From NCBI RefSeq assembly GCF_007859815.1, contig NZ_SJPH01000002.1, forward strand, positions 357,824 through 421,823: a stretch of DNA of 64,000 nucleotides, given 5' to 3'. The DNA comes from Botrimarina hoheduenensis (GTDB lineage: Bacteria > Planctomycetota > Planctomycetia > Pirellulales > Lacipirellulaceae). The translations under genes were made by a program, and so were the position numbers. Numbering within the stretch: position 1 is the stretch's first letter; each line of letters starts with the position of its first letter. The notes below the pieces were generated by a model. That model was not told the DNA's origin. It searched no databases and worked only from the letters and a program-made list of their open reading frames with translations. This document shows, piece by piece, positions 16,952 to 26,989 of this stretch.

Positions 16952-19068
16952 CGGGCGATGTCTCCGTCTTGGTTGAGGTCGTCGGTCGGTTGTGCCTGGA
17001 TGGCGGTGATCGCGACCGTGTTGACGATGTCCACCACCGTGCAGCCTCGGCTCAGATCGTTGACCGGTTTGCGAAGGCCTTGCAGCACAGGACCAATCGC
17101 GACGGCGTTCGCCGAACGTTGCACCGCCTTGTAGGTGTTGTTACCCGAGTCCAGGTCCGGGAACACGAAAACCGTGGCCTGCCCCGCGACCGTGCTGCCG
17201 GGCAGCTTCGCACGGGCAACTGAGGTGTCGATCGCCGCGTCGTACTGGATTGGTCCCTCGATCGAGAGCTCGGGTGCCCGCTGTCGCACCAACCGCGTTG
17301 CTTCGCGTACTTTGTCAACCATTGCCCCGTGTCCGGATTCACCGGTCGAGTACGAGAGCATCGCAACGCGTGGCTCGACACCGAAGCGTCGGGCTGTTTC
17401 GGCAGAGCTGATCGCGATGTCTGCCAGCTGCTCGGGATTGGGATCGGGATTGACCGCGCAATCGCCATAGACCAATACGCGGTCTGCAAGGCACATCAGG
17501 AAGACGCTGGAAACGATCGAGCACCCTTCACGCGTGCGGATCACCTCCAGGGCCGGTCGAATGGTGTGGGCTGTCGTGTGTGCGGCTCCGGAGACCATGC
17601 CGTCGGCGTCCCCCTGTTGCACCATCATGGTGCCGAAGTAGTTGGCTTCTCCAGCGAGATCGTGGGCGGCCTCGATGGTTAGCCCTTTGTGTCGGCGGAG
17701 TCGGTGCAACTCTTCGGCAAACTCATCGCGTTGGGCCGCTGTCGACGGATCGATTAGCTGGGCTTTGGATAAGTCCAAGCCTAAGGCCGCGGCGCGCGCG
17801 AGGATCGTCTCGGGATTGCCCAGCAGCGTTAGCGCAGCCACCTGGCGGCGGAGGAGCACGGCTGCGGCGCGCAGGATCCGATCATCGTCCCCTTCCGGCA
17901 AGACAATCCTGCGCTGATCGCGTCGCGCACGCTCGATCAGATCGTACTCGAACATGAGTGGCGTCACCCGCTCGCTGCGTGTTACGGCGATGCGTCGGGC
18001 AAGCTGCTCGGAGTCGACATGGCGTTCGAAAGCTCCGAGCGCTGCGGCGATCTTGGCGGAGTTCTCGGCTTCGAGGACCGGCTTGACGGCCTCGACGGCG
18101 GTGGCGGCGTTGTAGGTGTCGCAGTCGACCATCAGCAACGGCGGCAGGTGCTGGCGAAGGCCTTCGACCAGCTGCTGGATCGAAGGCGGAAGCTCGATTC
18201 CACCGGTAAGCAGCACACCCGCCACACTCGGCAGGCCTGCCGCCACATGCGAAGCCGTGGCACCCAGCAAGATGTCGGCACGGTCGCCCGGGGTAATCAC
18301 GAGCGAATGATCCCCCATCCGCGGGAGAAAATTCGGGAGGGTCATCGCTGCGACGAGGCACGTTGCGACATCACGCTGCGCGGCGTCGCCCGGATCGTGC
18401 AGCCAGCGGGCCCCGATGCCGCGCGCCACTTGGTCCAGCGTTGGTCGCGCGAGGCTCGGCTCCTCGGGAATCAGTACGACCGGGCCGTCCGCTAGCGAGG
18501 CACGCTCGAGTTCCGTTCGTAGCGAATCGACCTGGTCGATCGGTACGCGATTCAGGAACGTCGCGGCGACGGCGTCACCATGCTCCGCGAACGAGGCCAA
18601 GCCCGCCCGCGCGCTACGGACGATCTCGCGGGCCGACTTGCCGCGGCCGCTGCCGACCACAACCGCCGGACAGCCCAGGTGAACGGCGAGCCGCATGTTG
18701 AACTCGAACTCCATCGCGGCTTGCGCGCCGGTGTAGTCGGTTCCTTCGCAAACGACGAAGTCGGAGTGGCGGGCAAGTGTGCGGAAGCGGGCGAGCACTT
18801 CTTTGAACAGCTCGTCTTCGTGCCCCTCTGCCACCAGCTGCTCGGCCCGATCGAGCGAGACCCCGACCATTTGCTCGAGAGGGGTTTCGATACGGTAGCG
18901 ATCCCGGACCAGACGCAGATGGGGGTCTGCCTCGGGATCGCCGGCCACCAACGGGCGGAAGTACGCGAGTCGCTCCACGCGACGCGAGAGCAGCTCCATC
19001 AAACCGAGCACTACGAGCGACTTTCCACTACGGGGCTCCCAGGCCAGTACGTAAGCGGCGGTAGACAT
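16948..19068 (-). CDS. pta: Phosphate acetyltransferase, long form
   Basis: Pta converts acetyl-CoA + Pi to acetyl phosphate + CoA. At 706 residues this is the long three-domain type. An N-terminal P-loop/BioD-like domain (AWEPRSGKSLVV) and a central DRTGG-type domain precede the catalytic PTA_PTB domain (from about 380, 'RIVLPEGDDDRILRAA', 'GAAHTTAHTIRPAL', 'VFPDLDSGNNTYKA'). The P-loop reads EPRSGKS, so the usual Gly-rich form is partly changed. It is coupled to ackA and diverges from dnaE across 174 bp. Confidence 0.96.
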   Translation of the reverse strand: MSTAAYVLAWEPRSGKSLVVLGLMELLSRRVERLAYFRPLVAGDPEADPHLRLVRDRYRIETPLEQMVGVSLDRAEQLVAEGHEDELFKEVLARFRTLARHSDFVVCEGTDYTGAQAAMEFEFNMRLAVHLGCPAVVVGSGRGKSAREIVRSARAGLASFAEHGDAVAATFLNRVPIDQVDSLRTELERASLADGPVVLIPEEPSLARPTLDQVARGIGARWLHDPGDAAQRDVATCLVAAMTLPNFLPRMGDHSLVITPGDRADILLGATASHVAAGLPSVAGVLLTGGIELPPSIQQLVEGLRQHLPPLLMVDCDTYNAATAVEAVKPVLEAENSAKIAAALGAFERHVDSEQLARRIAVTRSERVTPLMFEYDLIERARRDQRRIVLPEGDDDRILRAAAVLLRRQVAALTLLGNPETILARAAALGLDLSKAQLIDPSTAAQRDEFAEELHRLRRHKGLTIEAAHDLAGEANYFGTMMVQQGDADGMVSGAAHTTAHTIRPALEVIRTREGCSIVSSVFLMCLADRVLVYGDCAVNPDPNPEQLADIAISSAETARRFGVEPRVAMLSYSTGESGHGAMVDKVREATRLVRQRAPELSIEGPIQYDAAIDTSVARAKLPGSTVAGQATVFVFPDLDSGNNTYKAVQRSANAVAIGPVLQGLRKPVNDLSRGCTVVDIVNTVAITAIQAQPTDDLNQDGDIAR

Positions 19069-19242
19069 GGCCCCCGATGGTGTCGTGAGGAGTTGACGAT
19101 CTCAGAGCGTTCATCGTCCTCTTCCCAACCTTGCAGGCCTAGCCCCTTGGCCGGAGGGCTGGGGGGCGCCGTATCATGAGGGGGCCGAGGGCGCGCCGTG
19201 GACGGCGGGCTCGCTTCGCTATCCCTGCTTGATGATACTGCC

Positions 19243-22200
19243 ATGGACGCCGCCAAGCCGTTCGTTCACCTGCACTGCCACAGCCATTACTCGCTTCTCG
19301 ACGGGGCGAGCCCGATCAAGAAGCTCGTTGGCCGGGCGAAAGAGCTGGGCATGAACGCGTTGTCGCTGACGGACCACGGCAACCTTTACGGCGCGCTAGA
19401 ATTTTACAAGGCATGCCGGGCGGAAGAGATCAACCCGATTGTCGGGTACGAGGCGTACATCGCTCCCGGTAGCCGTCACGACAAGAGCGGAGCCACGCGC
19501 AGCAAAGAGGCGGCCTATCACCTCACGCTGCTCGCCAAAAACAAGGCGGGCTTTCGCAATCTCGTGAAGATGGCGAGCCGTGCCTATTTGGAAGGTTTCT
19601 ATCACAAGCCGCGGATCGACAAAGAGCTGCTCGAAGCACACAGCGAAGGCATCATCTGCCTCAGCGGCTGCGTCTCGGGAGAGCTCTCTAAGACGCTTCT
19701 GTCCGGCGCGTCGGCCGACGAAGCCCTGCAGCGTGGTGCCGAGATCACGGGCTGGTTCAGCCGGGTCTTTGGCGATCGCTACTTCCTCGAGATCCAGGAC
19801 AACGGCGTCGAGATCCAGCGGGCCGCCAAAGAGCTGACAATTGAACTGGCGAATCGGCAGGGGTTGCCGCTGGTTGCCACGAGCGACGCTCACTATGTCA
19901 ACCGCGAAGACGCCGAAGCACAGGATGTGTTGCTGTGCATCAATACGGGCCGCTTCCGGACAGATACAAACCGCATGCGCATGGAAGGAGATCAGTTCTA
20001 CCTGCGCAGCGCTGAGGATATGTACGCCGCCATGCCCGACGTGGCGGACGCCGTCGCGCGGAGCCAAACCATCGCCGACTCGGTGGACCTCGATCTCGAG
20101 CTGGGCAAGCGCTACTTTCCGACCTTCACCACCCCGAACAACCCTCAGCCCGATCTGCGCGCCTCGGAGGCGTACCTGCGTGAGCTTTGCTTGATAGGGC
20201 TCAAGGACCGCTACGCTCAGCAGCCCGATCGCTGGCAAGGGGGCGACGCCACGAGCAACACACTAGCGGACGAGGTCCTCCAGCGGCTTGACCGCGAGCT
20301 CGGCGTGATCAACAAGCTGGGTTTCCCCGATTACTTTTTGATCGTCTGGGACTTTGTGCGCTTCGCGGTGGAGCGGGGAATCCCTTCAACGGCGCGTGGT
20401 TCGGGCGTGGGATCGCTGGTCTGTTATGCCCTGCGTCTGAGTCACGTTTGTCCGCTGCGTTACGACTTGCTGTTTGAACGCTTCCTCGACGAGAGCCGCC
20501 TCGAAGCGCCCGATATCGATATCGACTTCTGCAAGGAGCGCCGCGGCGAGGTCATTCAGTACGTCAAGGACAAGTACGGCGAAGACAACGTCGCGCAGAT
20601 CGGCACGTTCGGCACGCTCGCCGCGCGGGCCGCGATCAAGGATGTCGGCCGCACGATGTCGATGCCGATCTTTCGGGTCGATCAGATCACCGCGATGGTG
20701 CCTGAGCAGCTCGGGATCACGCTCGCCAAAGCGCTCGAAACGAGCGAGGAGCTTGCGCGGACCTACGAGTCAGACCCCGAGGTGCGCGAGCTGCTGGACC
20801 TGGCGCAGAAGATCGAGGGACTTGCCCGTAATGTCGGCACGCACGCCGCCGCGGTGGTGATCTCAGAAAAACCGGTCGATGAGTACGTGCCGCTCCAGCG
20901 CGTTAAAGGCAAGACGGAGGTGATCACCCAGTGGGCGATGAACGACGTTGAGGCCGCGGGCTTGCTGAAGATGGATTTTCTGGGCCTGCGAAACTTGACG
21001 ATCCTCGCGAAAAGTGTCGAGCTCATCGAGCAGTCCACCGGCGAGCGGGTGGATCCTTACGCGTTCCCGCTGGATGACAAGGAGTCTTACGCGTTGCTCT
21101 GTCGGGGCGAGACCAAGGGTATCTTCCAGCTCGAGTCGGGGGGCATCCGTGATCTGCTCCAGCGGATGAAGCCCGACAACTTCCTCGACATCATCGCCAC
21201 CGCCGCTCTGTATCGGCCGGGACCGCTCGAGGGAGGGATGGTCGATCAGTACATCGAGGTCAAGCACGGTCGTCGTGAGGCGGAGTATCCCCATCCGGTT
21301 ATGAAGGAGGTGCTCGAAGAAACCCACGGAGTGATGGTGTACCAAGAGCAGGTGATGCGGATCCTCAACCGGCTGGGGGGCATTCCGCTCTCGAGCGCGT
21401 ACACCTGCATCAAGGCGATCAGCAAGAAGAAGCTGCCGATGATCGCTAAGTTCCACGAGGAGTTCCTCACCGGAGCGCAAGAGCAAGGCCTCGACAAGAA
21501 ACGGGCCGAAGAGCTCTTCGAGATGATCAAGAAGTTCGCCGGATACGGCTTCAATAAGAGTCACTCGACCGCCTACGCGCTAATCGCGTACATGACGGCC
21601 TATCTGAAGGCCCATTTCCCGGTTGAGTTCATGGCCGCGTTGTTAACGGGCGATATCCCCGGCCGCAACTTCAAAAGTAAAGACGCGCTGGTCGAGCATC
21701 TGGAAGATTGCAAGCGGATGGGCGTGCGAGTCGAGCCGCCGAATGTTAATCACAGCGACGTCGCCTTCGCGGTGATCGCCGATGATTCCGTAGCCGATGA
21801 CACCGTGGCTGAAGGCACGGCACAGAAAAAATACGATCGCAAGATCCTCTTCGGCCTGTCGGCGATCAAGGCTTGCGGCGGCGGCGCGGCCGAAGCGATC
21901 GCCGCGGCCCGTCGACAAGACGGTCCTTTCAAGGATCTCTATGATTTTTGCGAACGAGTGGACCCCTCGGTCTGCAACCGTGCGACGATCGAGACGCTGA
22001 TCAAAGCGGGAGCGATGGACGGCTTTGGTGCCAATCGCGCGTCTCTGATGGCGGGCATCGACAAAGCGATGCAGTCCGGTGCGGCGGTCCTAGCCGATCG
22101 ACGTAGCGGACAAAAAGGTCTCTTCGGCGACGAAGACGACGCGGCCGGCTCCGCGCCCGCACCGCTGCCCGACGTCCCCGAGATCGAGGAGAAGGAGCTG

Positions 22201-22905
22201 CTGATTCTTGAGAAAGAAGTGCTCGGTTTTTATCTGACCAGTCACCCGCTCGCCGAGCATGAGAAGACGTTGCGGACTTTCTGTTCGCACACCAGCACCA
22301 CGTGCGGAGAACTCGAGCACCGCACCGAAGTGGTGATGGGGGGGATGCTCGCGGCGATCAAGATTTCGCACACCAAGAACCCCAAGCCAGGAGCCCCCAG
22401 CAAGTACGCCATGTGGGATCTCGAAGACATGGACGGCATCATGCGGTGCATCCTCTGGCCCGAACAGTTTGCCCAATTCGGCAGCTTCGTGGTCGGTGAC
22501 GCGGTGGTCGGGGTACGCGGAGCCATCGACCGCCGCCCCGGTGCTGAAGAGGTTAACCTCATCGTGAACGAGCTGATGCCGATCGACGAGCTATCGGGTC
22601 GTTACACCAGCGGAGTAACCATCTGCGTTCGTGAACAGGAACACGGCGAGCAGCGCCTGAAGAGTCTTCGCGAGATTCTCGGTGGCTATCCGGGCCACAA
22701 GGGGGTCAAGCTGCGTCTCGACCTTGCGGAGGGGGGCAGCGTGCATCTGGAGGGGATCCGCGGTGTCGATCTGCACCCCGAGTTGCGCCGCCGCGTCGAC
22801 GAACTGCTCGGACCCGGGTGCTTTCATTTGACAGGCGGTGCGCCGCCGGCGAAGGCCCCCGAACGCCGGGGCGGCCGCGGCAAGCGTGAGCCCACGCGGG
22901 TTTGA
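19243..22905 (+). CDS. dnaE: DNA polymerase III subunit alpha
   Basis: This is the replicative polymerase of the DnaE type (C family), 1220 residues. An N-terminal PHP domain begins with 'FVHLHCHSHYSLLDGAS'. The polymerase palm carries the catalytic aspartates in 'APDIDIDFCKERRGE' (about 421-436), preceded by 'GSGVGSLVCYAL'. The fingers include 'FAGYGFNKSHSTAYALI'. A helix-hairpin-helix region and an OB-fold (GGMLAAIKISHTKN) complete it. The ATG at 19243 (MDAAKPFVHLHCH) places the PHP domain at the N-terminus as in the family; the GTG at 19198 adds 15 residues. Confidence 0.97.
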   Translation: MDAAKPFVHLHCHSHYSLLDGASPIKKLVGRAKELGMNALSLTDHGNLYGALEFYKACRAEEINPIVGYEAYIAPGSRHDKSGATRSKEAAYHLTLLAKNKAGFRNLVKMASRAYLEGFYHKPRIDKELLEAHSEGIICLSGCVSGELSKTLLSGASADEALQRGAEITGWFSRVFGDRYFLEIQDNGVEIQRAAKELTIELANRQGLPLVATSDAHYVNREDAEAQDVLLCINTGRFRTDTNRMRMEGDQFYLRSAEDMYAAMPDVADAVARSQTIADSVDLDLELGKRYFPTFTTPNNPQPDLRASEAYLRELCLIGLKDRYAQQPDRWQGGDATSNTLADEVLQRLDRELGVINKLGFPDYFLIVWDFVRFAVERGIPSTARGSGVGSLVCYALRLSHVCPLRYDLLFERFLDESRLEAPDIDIDFCKERRGEVIQYVKDKYGEDNVAQIGTFGTLAARAAIKDVGRTMSMPIFRVDQITAMVPEQLGITLAKALETSEELARTYESDPEVRELLDLAQKIEGLARNVGTHAAAVVISEKPVDEYVPLQRVKGKTEVITQWAMNDVEAAGLLKMDFLGLRNLTILAKSVELIEQSTGERVDPYAFPLDDKESYALLCRGETKGIFQLESGGIRDLLQRMKPDNFLDIIATAALYRPGPLEGGMVDQYIEVKHGRREAEYPHPVMKEVLEETHGVMVYQEQVMRILNRLGGIPLSSAYTCIKAISKKKLPMIAKFHEEFLTGAQEQGLDKKRAEELFEMIKKFAGYGFNKSHSTAYALIAYMTAYLKAHFPVEFMAALLTGDIPGRNFKSKDALVEHLEDCKRMGVRVEPPNVNHSDVAFAVIADDSVADDTVAEGTAQKKYDRKILFGLSAIKACGGGAAEAIAAARRQDGPFKDLYDFCERVDPSVCNRATIETLIKAGAMDGFGANRASLMAGIDKAMQSGAAVLADRRSGQKGLFGDEDDAAGSAPAPLPDVPEIEEKELLILEKEVLGFYLTSHPLAEHEKTLRTFCSHTSTTCGELEHRTEVVMGGMLAAIKISHTKNPKPGAPSKYAMWDLEDMDGIMRCILWPEQFAQFGSFVVGDAVVGVRGAIDRRPGAEEVNLIVNELMPIDELSGRYTSGVTICVREQEHGEQRLKSLREILGGYPGHKGVKLRLDLAEGGSVHLEGIRGVDLHPELRRRVDELLGPGCFHLTGGAPPAKAPERRGGRGKREPTRV

Positions 22906-23128
22906 GTTTTTCTCAGCGCCTACGCAGCTGGGAGAAGAAACGCGCTCAGGCTGCACATGGGCGATCGCTGGGGGGCATAGTTTAGCTCTGGCCCCGTAAT
23001 TTCTTCGCATTTCGATCGCTCCCCGCTCTTTCTCCGCTTTGCGCGTCAGTTCTAGGCGTCTGGGGACGTCTACTTAAACGCCCCCTCTTGTCCGTCGGCC
23101 TTGCGTGGCCGCTTGTTGGAGTACCGCT

Positions 23129-24151
23129 GTGCTGAATTCGCTTCGGGTTAGCTGGTGTCTTTTTCCGTTGCTGCTGGTTGCAGCCGTAGCCAATGCCCGC
23201 GAGGAACGGTCCTTCCGCCCCGTTACCGTCTCCCACGCCGAGGTGAGGCTGGATGTTCACGGCAAGCCGATCGATTGCCACGACGGTTGCCTCGAGTACT
23301 TCGCGGGGCGTTACTACCTGTACGGCACGCGCTACGGCGAGACCGATGGCTTCACGCCGGCGAATCGATACGTGGTGTACAGCTCACCCGATCTGGAGCG
23401 TTGGGAGTTGCACGGCGATCTGCTCGCCGACACTCCCGAGGGGGTCTACTACCGACCCTATGTGAAGCACAACCCGACGACTGGAAAATACGTGCTCTGG
23501 TACAATTGGTATCCCGTGCTGTGGGAAGGCCAGTACGGTGTGGCGACCTCCGACACGCCCCAAGGTCCGTTTAAGATCCACAACGACAACGTGCGGATGG
23601 CGCAGCCTCGGCCGGGCGACCACGGTCTCTTTGCCGACGACGACGGGACGGCCTATCTGATCTACACCTCGATCGAACTCGGGCACTCGATCTCGATCGA
23701 GAAGCTCACGCCCGATTGGCTCTCCTCAACCGAGGAGAACAGCGGCGTGTTCGCTTCGGGATGCGAAGCGGCCTCGATGTTCAAACGGGGCGATCGCTAC
23801 TACGCACTCTTTGGTCCGAACTGTTGCTTCTGTCCCGAGGGCTCGGGCGCGCGGGTGTTTGTGGCCAACAATCCTTTGGGACCGTATCAAGAGATCGGCG
23901 ATATCAATCGGGACGAAACGGGAAGGGTGACAATCCCTGCCCAGCAGACCCACATCGCCCGACTGCCGGGATCCAAGGGGGATCAGTACCTGTGGATGGG
24001 CGACCTGTGGGGCTCGCGCGCCGACGGCGTGAAGGGACACGATCTGCAGCACTGGAGCGAGCCGCTGGTGTTCTCTCCCGACGGATCGATCGCCAAGCTC
24101 AAGCGCTCTGGGTCGGTCGAGGTTGAAGTTGTGACGAACCGCACCGACTGA
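23129..24151 (+). CDS. Secreted glycoside hydrolase family 43-like protein
   Basis: This 340-residue protein has a signal peptide (LFPLLLVAAVANA) and a five-bladed beta-propeller pattern typical of GH43 arabinanases/xylosidases. It has 'DCHDGCLEYFAGRYYLYGT' near the N-terminus, 'DDGTAYLIYTS' in the middle, and 'GCEAASMFKRGDRYYALFG', whose Glu is in the position of the family's general acid. Cys-rich 'GPNCCFCPEGS' follows. It probably acts on plant- or algal-type polysaccharide outside the cytoplasm; the substrate is not decidable. The start is GTG 23129, which gives a clean signal peptide. It converges with the Nramp gene with a 6 bp gap. Confidence 0.8.
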   Translation: MLNSLRVSWCLFPLLLVAAVANAREERSFRPVTVSHAEVRLDVHGKPIDCHDGCLEYFAGRYYLYGTRYGETDGFTPANRYVVYSSPDLERWELHGDLLADTPEGVYYRPYVKHNPTTGKYVLWYNWYPVLWEGQYGVATSDTPQGPFKIHNDNVRMAQPRPGDHGLFADDDGTAYLIYTSIELGHSISIEKLTPDWLSSTEENSGVFASGCEAASMFKRGDRYYALFGPNCCFCPEGSGARVFVANNPLGPYQEIGDINRDETGRVTIPAQQTHIARLPGSKGDQYLWMGDLWGSRADGVKGHDLQHWSEPLVFSPDGSIAKLKRSGSVEVEVVTNRTD

Positions 24152-24157
24152 TGGCCT

Positions 24158-25585
24158 TTAACCGGTCAGCAAGACCTTGGGTAGTTGAGCGATACAAAAG
24201 TACGCGAACACCAGGAAGCTGATAACAAGGCCGATTCCGATCATCGGGCCCGGACGCAGCCGAGCGGCGATCTCGGGTCGGAACTGCCGCGGCAGCACCC
24301 AGTACAGGCCGACGAACATCGCGGCAGCTTGCAGCGGTGTGAGCAGCAGCCCCTCCATCACGGCAGCGTAGCGCACCAGCGAGACGGGCTCCTGCCCCAA
24401 CGAGTAGACGACCGTCATGCTCATGAGCAGGTAAAAACCCAGCCAGCAGCGGCGTCGAGTGAGGGGGCTCCAGCGCCTCGCCAACTGCGGCAAGCACAGC
24501 CGCACGCAGTCGTCCAGCAAGAACGGCCAGCCCGCGACCTGAGCCAGTTGGGTGGAGACCAGCGCCGCGGCACCGCCGATCAAGAAGAGCGTCGCGCCAC
24601 CCGTTCCGCCTTGGGTGCCGAAGACATGGGCGAGGGTCGTTGCGACCTCCGGGCCCGAAGGCGCAAGCTGCTGCGTACCCAACACGCCCGCTCCCGCGAT
24701 CAAGAAACCGCTCGTTACGCCAACCCCCAGCAGCATGGCGACCGTCGCGTCGACGGTGATCGCGCGTCGCCAGCCGAGCAGGCGGTTGGCATCTTCTGCG
24801 GAAAGCGCGCGGAGCAGGGCCTCGTCAGCCGGCTTTCCCTGACGCCTGCCCGCGGCTGCCCCGTAACCGGCACCCATGATCCAGTAGGTGTACCAGACTT
24901 GGCTGGCGAACCCGCCCGCGCCCCAACCGAGCAGCGGAAGCATCTCGGCCCAGGCGTTCTGCGAAAGGCCCGCGTGCCGCGCCCACTCGGGCACCGGAGG
25001 AACGCGCGGCACCAGCCCGGCGAGGATTTCGCTGGTGGGGGGGAGCACCCGCAACGCGATCACTGCCACCCCAATCAGGGTCAGCGTGACGAGGAGGGCC
25101 ATCACAATCTTCAGCGGCTTGAACTCTCCGACCCAGGCGATCGCCACGGCTAGCAGCGTGACCAGCCAGCCGCACACCAGCGGCGGCAAGGGGGTGAGCG
25201 CCGCGAGAAACACGCCGGCCGACGCCGCAATCGAGGCGATCGCACCCACCGAGGCTGCCAGTTGCAACACCATCACCAGCCACACGACCGCGTTCTTCGG
25301 ACCGGGCAGTCGGCCCATGAGGTCGATCATGCTCTCGCCCGTCGCAACGGTGTACCAGCCGCCGGCCAGGCCGATGACATACTTCAAGAACACCCCCGCC
25401 ACGACGGCCCACAGCACGCCGACGCCCAGCACCGCCCCGGTGCGGGTGGCGAGGATCACCTCTCCTGAGCCGATGTACTCAGCGCACCAGACGATCGAGG
25501 GGCCAATCGCCAGCAGCAACCCCCAGCCCCTTGGCGGCAGGGCGATCTTGTCAGACAAGACGACGGGATGCGTATCAGAGGCCAC
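24158..25585 (-). CDS. Nramp-family transporter lacking the DPGN motif
   Basis: This 475-residue integral membrane protein of the APC superfamily has about 11-12 hydrophobic segments and overall Nramp similarity. In TM1 the metal-binding DPGN is replaced by 'YIGSGEVILATR', and the TM6 MPH motif is replaced by 'GWGAGGFASQVWYTYW'. These residues coordinate Mn/Fe in classical Nramps, so it may move another cation or a different substrate (inference). The N-terminus is cytoplasmic and short. It diverges from the UDP-glucuronate decarboxylase gene across 400 bp. Confidence 0.8.
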   Translation of the reverse strand: MASDTHPVVLSDKIALPPRGWGLLLAIGPSIVWCAEYIGSGEVILATRTGAVLGVGVLWAVVAGVFLKYVIGLAGGWYTVATGESMIDLMGRLPGPKNAVVWLVMVLQLAASVGAIASIAASAGVFLAALTPLPPLVCGWLVTLLAVAIAWVGEFKPLKIVMALLVTLTLIGVAVIALRVLPPTSEILAGLVPRVPPVPEWARHAGLSQNAWAEMLPLLGWGAGGFASQVWYTYWIMGAGYGAAAGRRQGKPADEALLRALSAEDANRLLGWRRAITVDATVAMLLGVGVTSGFLIAGAGVLGTQQLAPSGPEVATTLAHVFGTQGGTGGATLFLIGGAAALVSTQLAQVAGWPFLLDDCVRLCLPQLARRWSPLTRRRCWLGFYLLMSMTVVYSLGQEPVSLVRYAAVMEGLLLTPLQAAAMFVGLYWVLPRQFRPEIAARLRPGPMIGIGLVISFLVFAYFCIAQLPKVLLTG

Positions 25586-25987
25586 GAGAGCGATCCTCGG
25601 CCTGCTGGGCCAGAAAGAACCGGCGGAGAGGGGATTAGCGATAAGCGTAGGGCTGAACAGCCCGGCCGAAGCCGACCCCTAGTAAACAGGTTCCGACCAC
25701 CAGCACAACGCCCCGAGTCGTGCCAAACGAGCGGTTGTCGGGACCAGGCCTTCCAGAAAGGTTGATTTCCACGGACTTTGAGTGGTCGGGAAGCACACAA
25801 TCTGGCCCCTTGCGGACGGCCCTTGCGGAGGGATTGTCGGAACGTCATTTGCCAACCTCGGCGATCTCGATCAAACTGCGGGGCTTGCTCCCCAGGCCCA
25901 ACAAGGTGCCCTCCAGGTCCAATAAGGCTTGGCCCCCAGGCCCGCTGTGGGCCCCCGATAACAGGTTCTACCGACTGCTGAAAGTTT
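25586..25987. other. Divergent intergenic region, Nramp / UXS
   Basis: 402 bp without a convincing gene. A 238-residue minus-strand frame crosses it but overlaps both neighbours in antisense or out of frame, and it reads as low-complexity. The part next to the UXS start holds three imperfect direct repeats (25892-25950). I see no good Shine-Dalgarno before the ATG at 25988. Confidence 0.6.
25892..25950 (+). repeat. Three 15-bp direct repeats upstream of UXS gene
   Basis: CCAGGCCCAACAAGG (25892), CCAGGTCCAATAAGG (25913) and a weaker CCAGGCCCGCTGTGG (25936) are spaced 21 and 23 bp apart, about two helical turns, and end 38 bp before the UXS start. The spacing fits a regulator binding in tandem on one face of the DNA, but the sites may equally be leader RNA elements. 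Confidence 0.45.
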
Positions 25988-26962
25988 ATGTCCAAGATCA
26001 AGCGGATCCTCGTCACCGGCGGTGCCGGCTTTCTCGGCTCGCACCTTTGCGAACGGCTGGTCGATGACGGGCACGATGTCATCTGCGTCGACAATTTTTT
26101 CACTTCGCAGAAGTCGAACGTCACGCACCTGCTTGATCGGTCAAACTTCGAGTTGGTTCGGCACGACATCACGCACCCGCTCTGGCTGGAAGTGGACGAG
26201 GTCTACAATCTGGCCTGCCCCGCCGCTCCAGGGCACTATCAGTACAACCCCATCAAGACCATGAAGACCTCGGTCATGGGGGCCATCAATCTGTTGGGGA
26301 TGGCCAAGCGTTGCCGCGCGAAGATCCTGCAGGCGAGCACCAGCGAGGTCTACGGCGACCCCGAGATCCATCCGCAGCCCGAAAGCTATCGGGGCAGCGT
26401 CAACCCGATTGGCCTGCGTGCCTGCTACGACGAGGGCAAACGCGCCGCCGAAACCCTCTTTATGGATTACCACCGCCACAACCGCGTCAACGTGCGGGTC
26501 GTGCGGATCTTCAACACCTACGGCCCGCGGATGCACCCGTTCGATGGTCGCGTGGTGAGCAACTTCATCCGCCAGGCGCTGCACGGCGAAGACATCACGG
26601 TCTTTGGCGAAGGAAACCAGACCCGCTCCTTCTGTTACCGCGACGATCTCATTGAGGGCATGATCCGCATGATGAACGGCCCCGACGACTTCGTGGGGCC
26701 CGTGAATATCGGCAACCCGGGCGAGTTCACGATTCTTGAGCTGGCCGAAAAGGTGATCGGCATCACCGGCAGCAAGAGCAAGATCGTCCACCGCGATCTG
26801 CCCGCTGACGATCCGACGCAGCGTCAGCCCGACATCACGCTCGCCAAGAGCAAGCTCGGTTGGGAGCCGAAGATCGCGCTCGAGGAAGGCCTCCAAAAGA
26901 CGATCGCGTGGTTCAACACGGTAAACCTCGACGACTTCCGGGCACCCACGCCCAACTACTGA
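25988..26962 (+). CDS. UDP-glucuronate decarboxylase (UDP-xylose synthase)
   Basis: This 324-residue extended SDR protein converts UDP-glucuronate to UDP-xylose in the family it resembles. Motifs are '[18 protein letters not shown]' for NAD binding, '[17 protein letters not shown]' and '[10 protein letters not shown]', the catalytic YxxxK in 'ACYDEGKR', '[10 protein letters not shown]' and '[12 protein letters not shown]'. The '[11 protein letters not shown]' signature separates this subgroup from UDP-glucose epimerases and dTDP-glucose dehydratases. The product would feed cell-surface polysaccharide synthesis. Confidence 0.92.
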   Translation: MSKIKRILVTGGAGFLGSHLCERLVDDGHDVICVDNFFTSQKSNVTHLLDRSNFELVRHDITHPLWLEVDEVYNLACPAAPGHYQYNPIKTMKTSVMGAINLLGMAKRCRAKILQASTSEVYGDPEIHPQPESYRGSVNPIGLRACYDEGKRAAETLFMDYHRHNRVNVRVVRIFNTYGPRMHPFDGRVVSNFIRQALHGEDITVFGEGNQTRSFCYRDDLIEGMIRMMNGPDDFVGPVNIGNPGEFTILELAEKVIGITGSKSKIVHRDLPADDPTQRQPDITLAKSKLGWEPKIALEEGLQKTIAWFNTVNLDDFRAPTPNY

Positions 26963-26989
26963 GTGGGCGATCTTACGGGTCGCGAGCCG

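Noticed and set aside
25456-26172. 238-residue minus-strand frame over the Nramp/UXS gap
   Set aside because: It overlaps the Nramp start out of frame and the UXS gene in antisense; composition is low-complexity and no family is visible.
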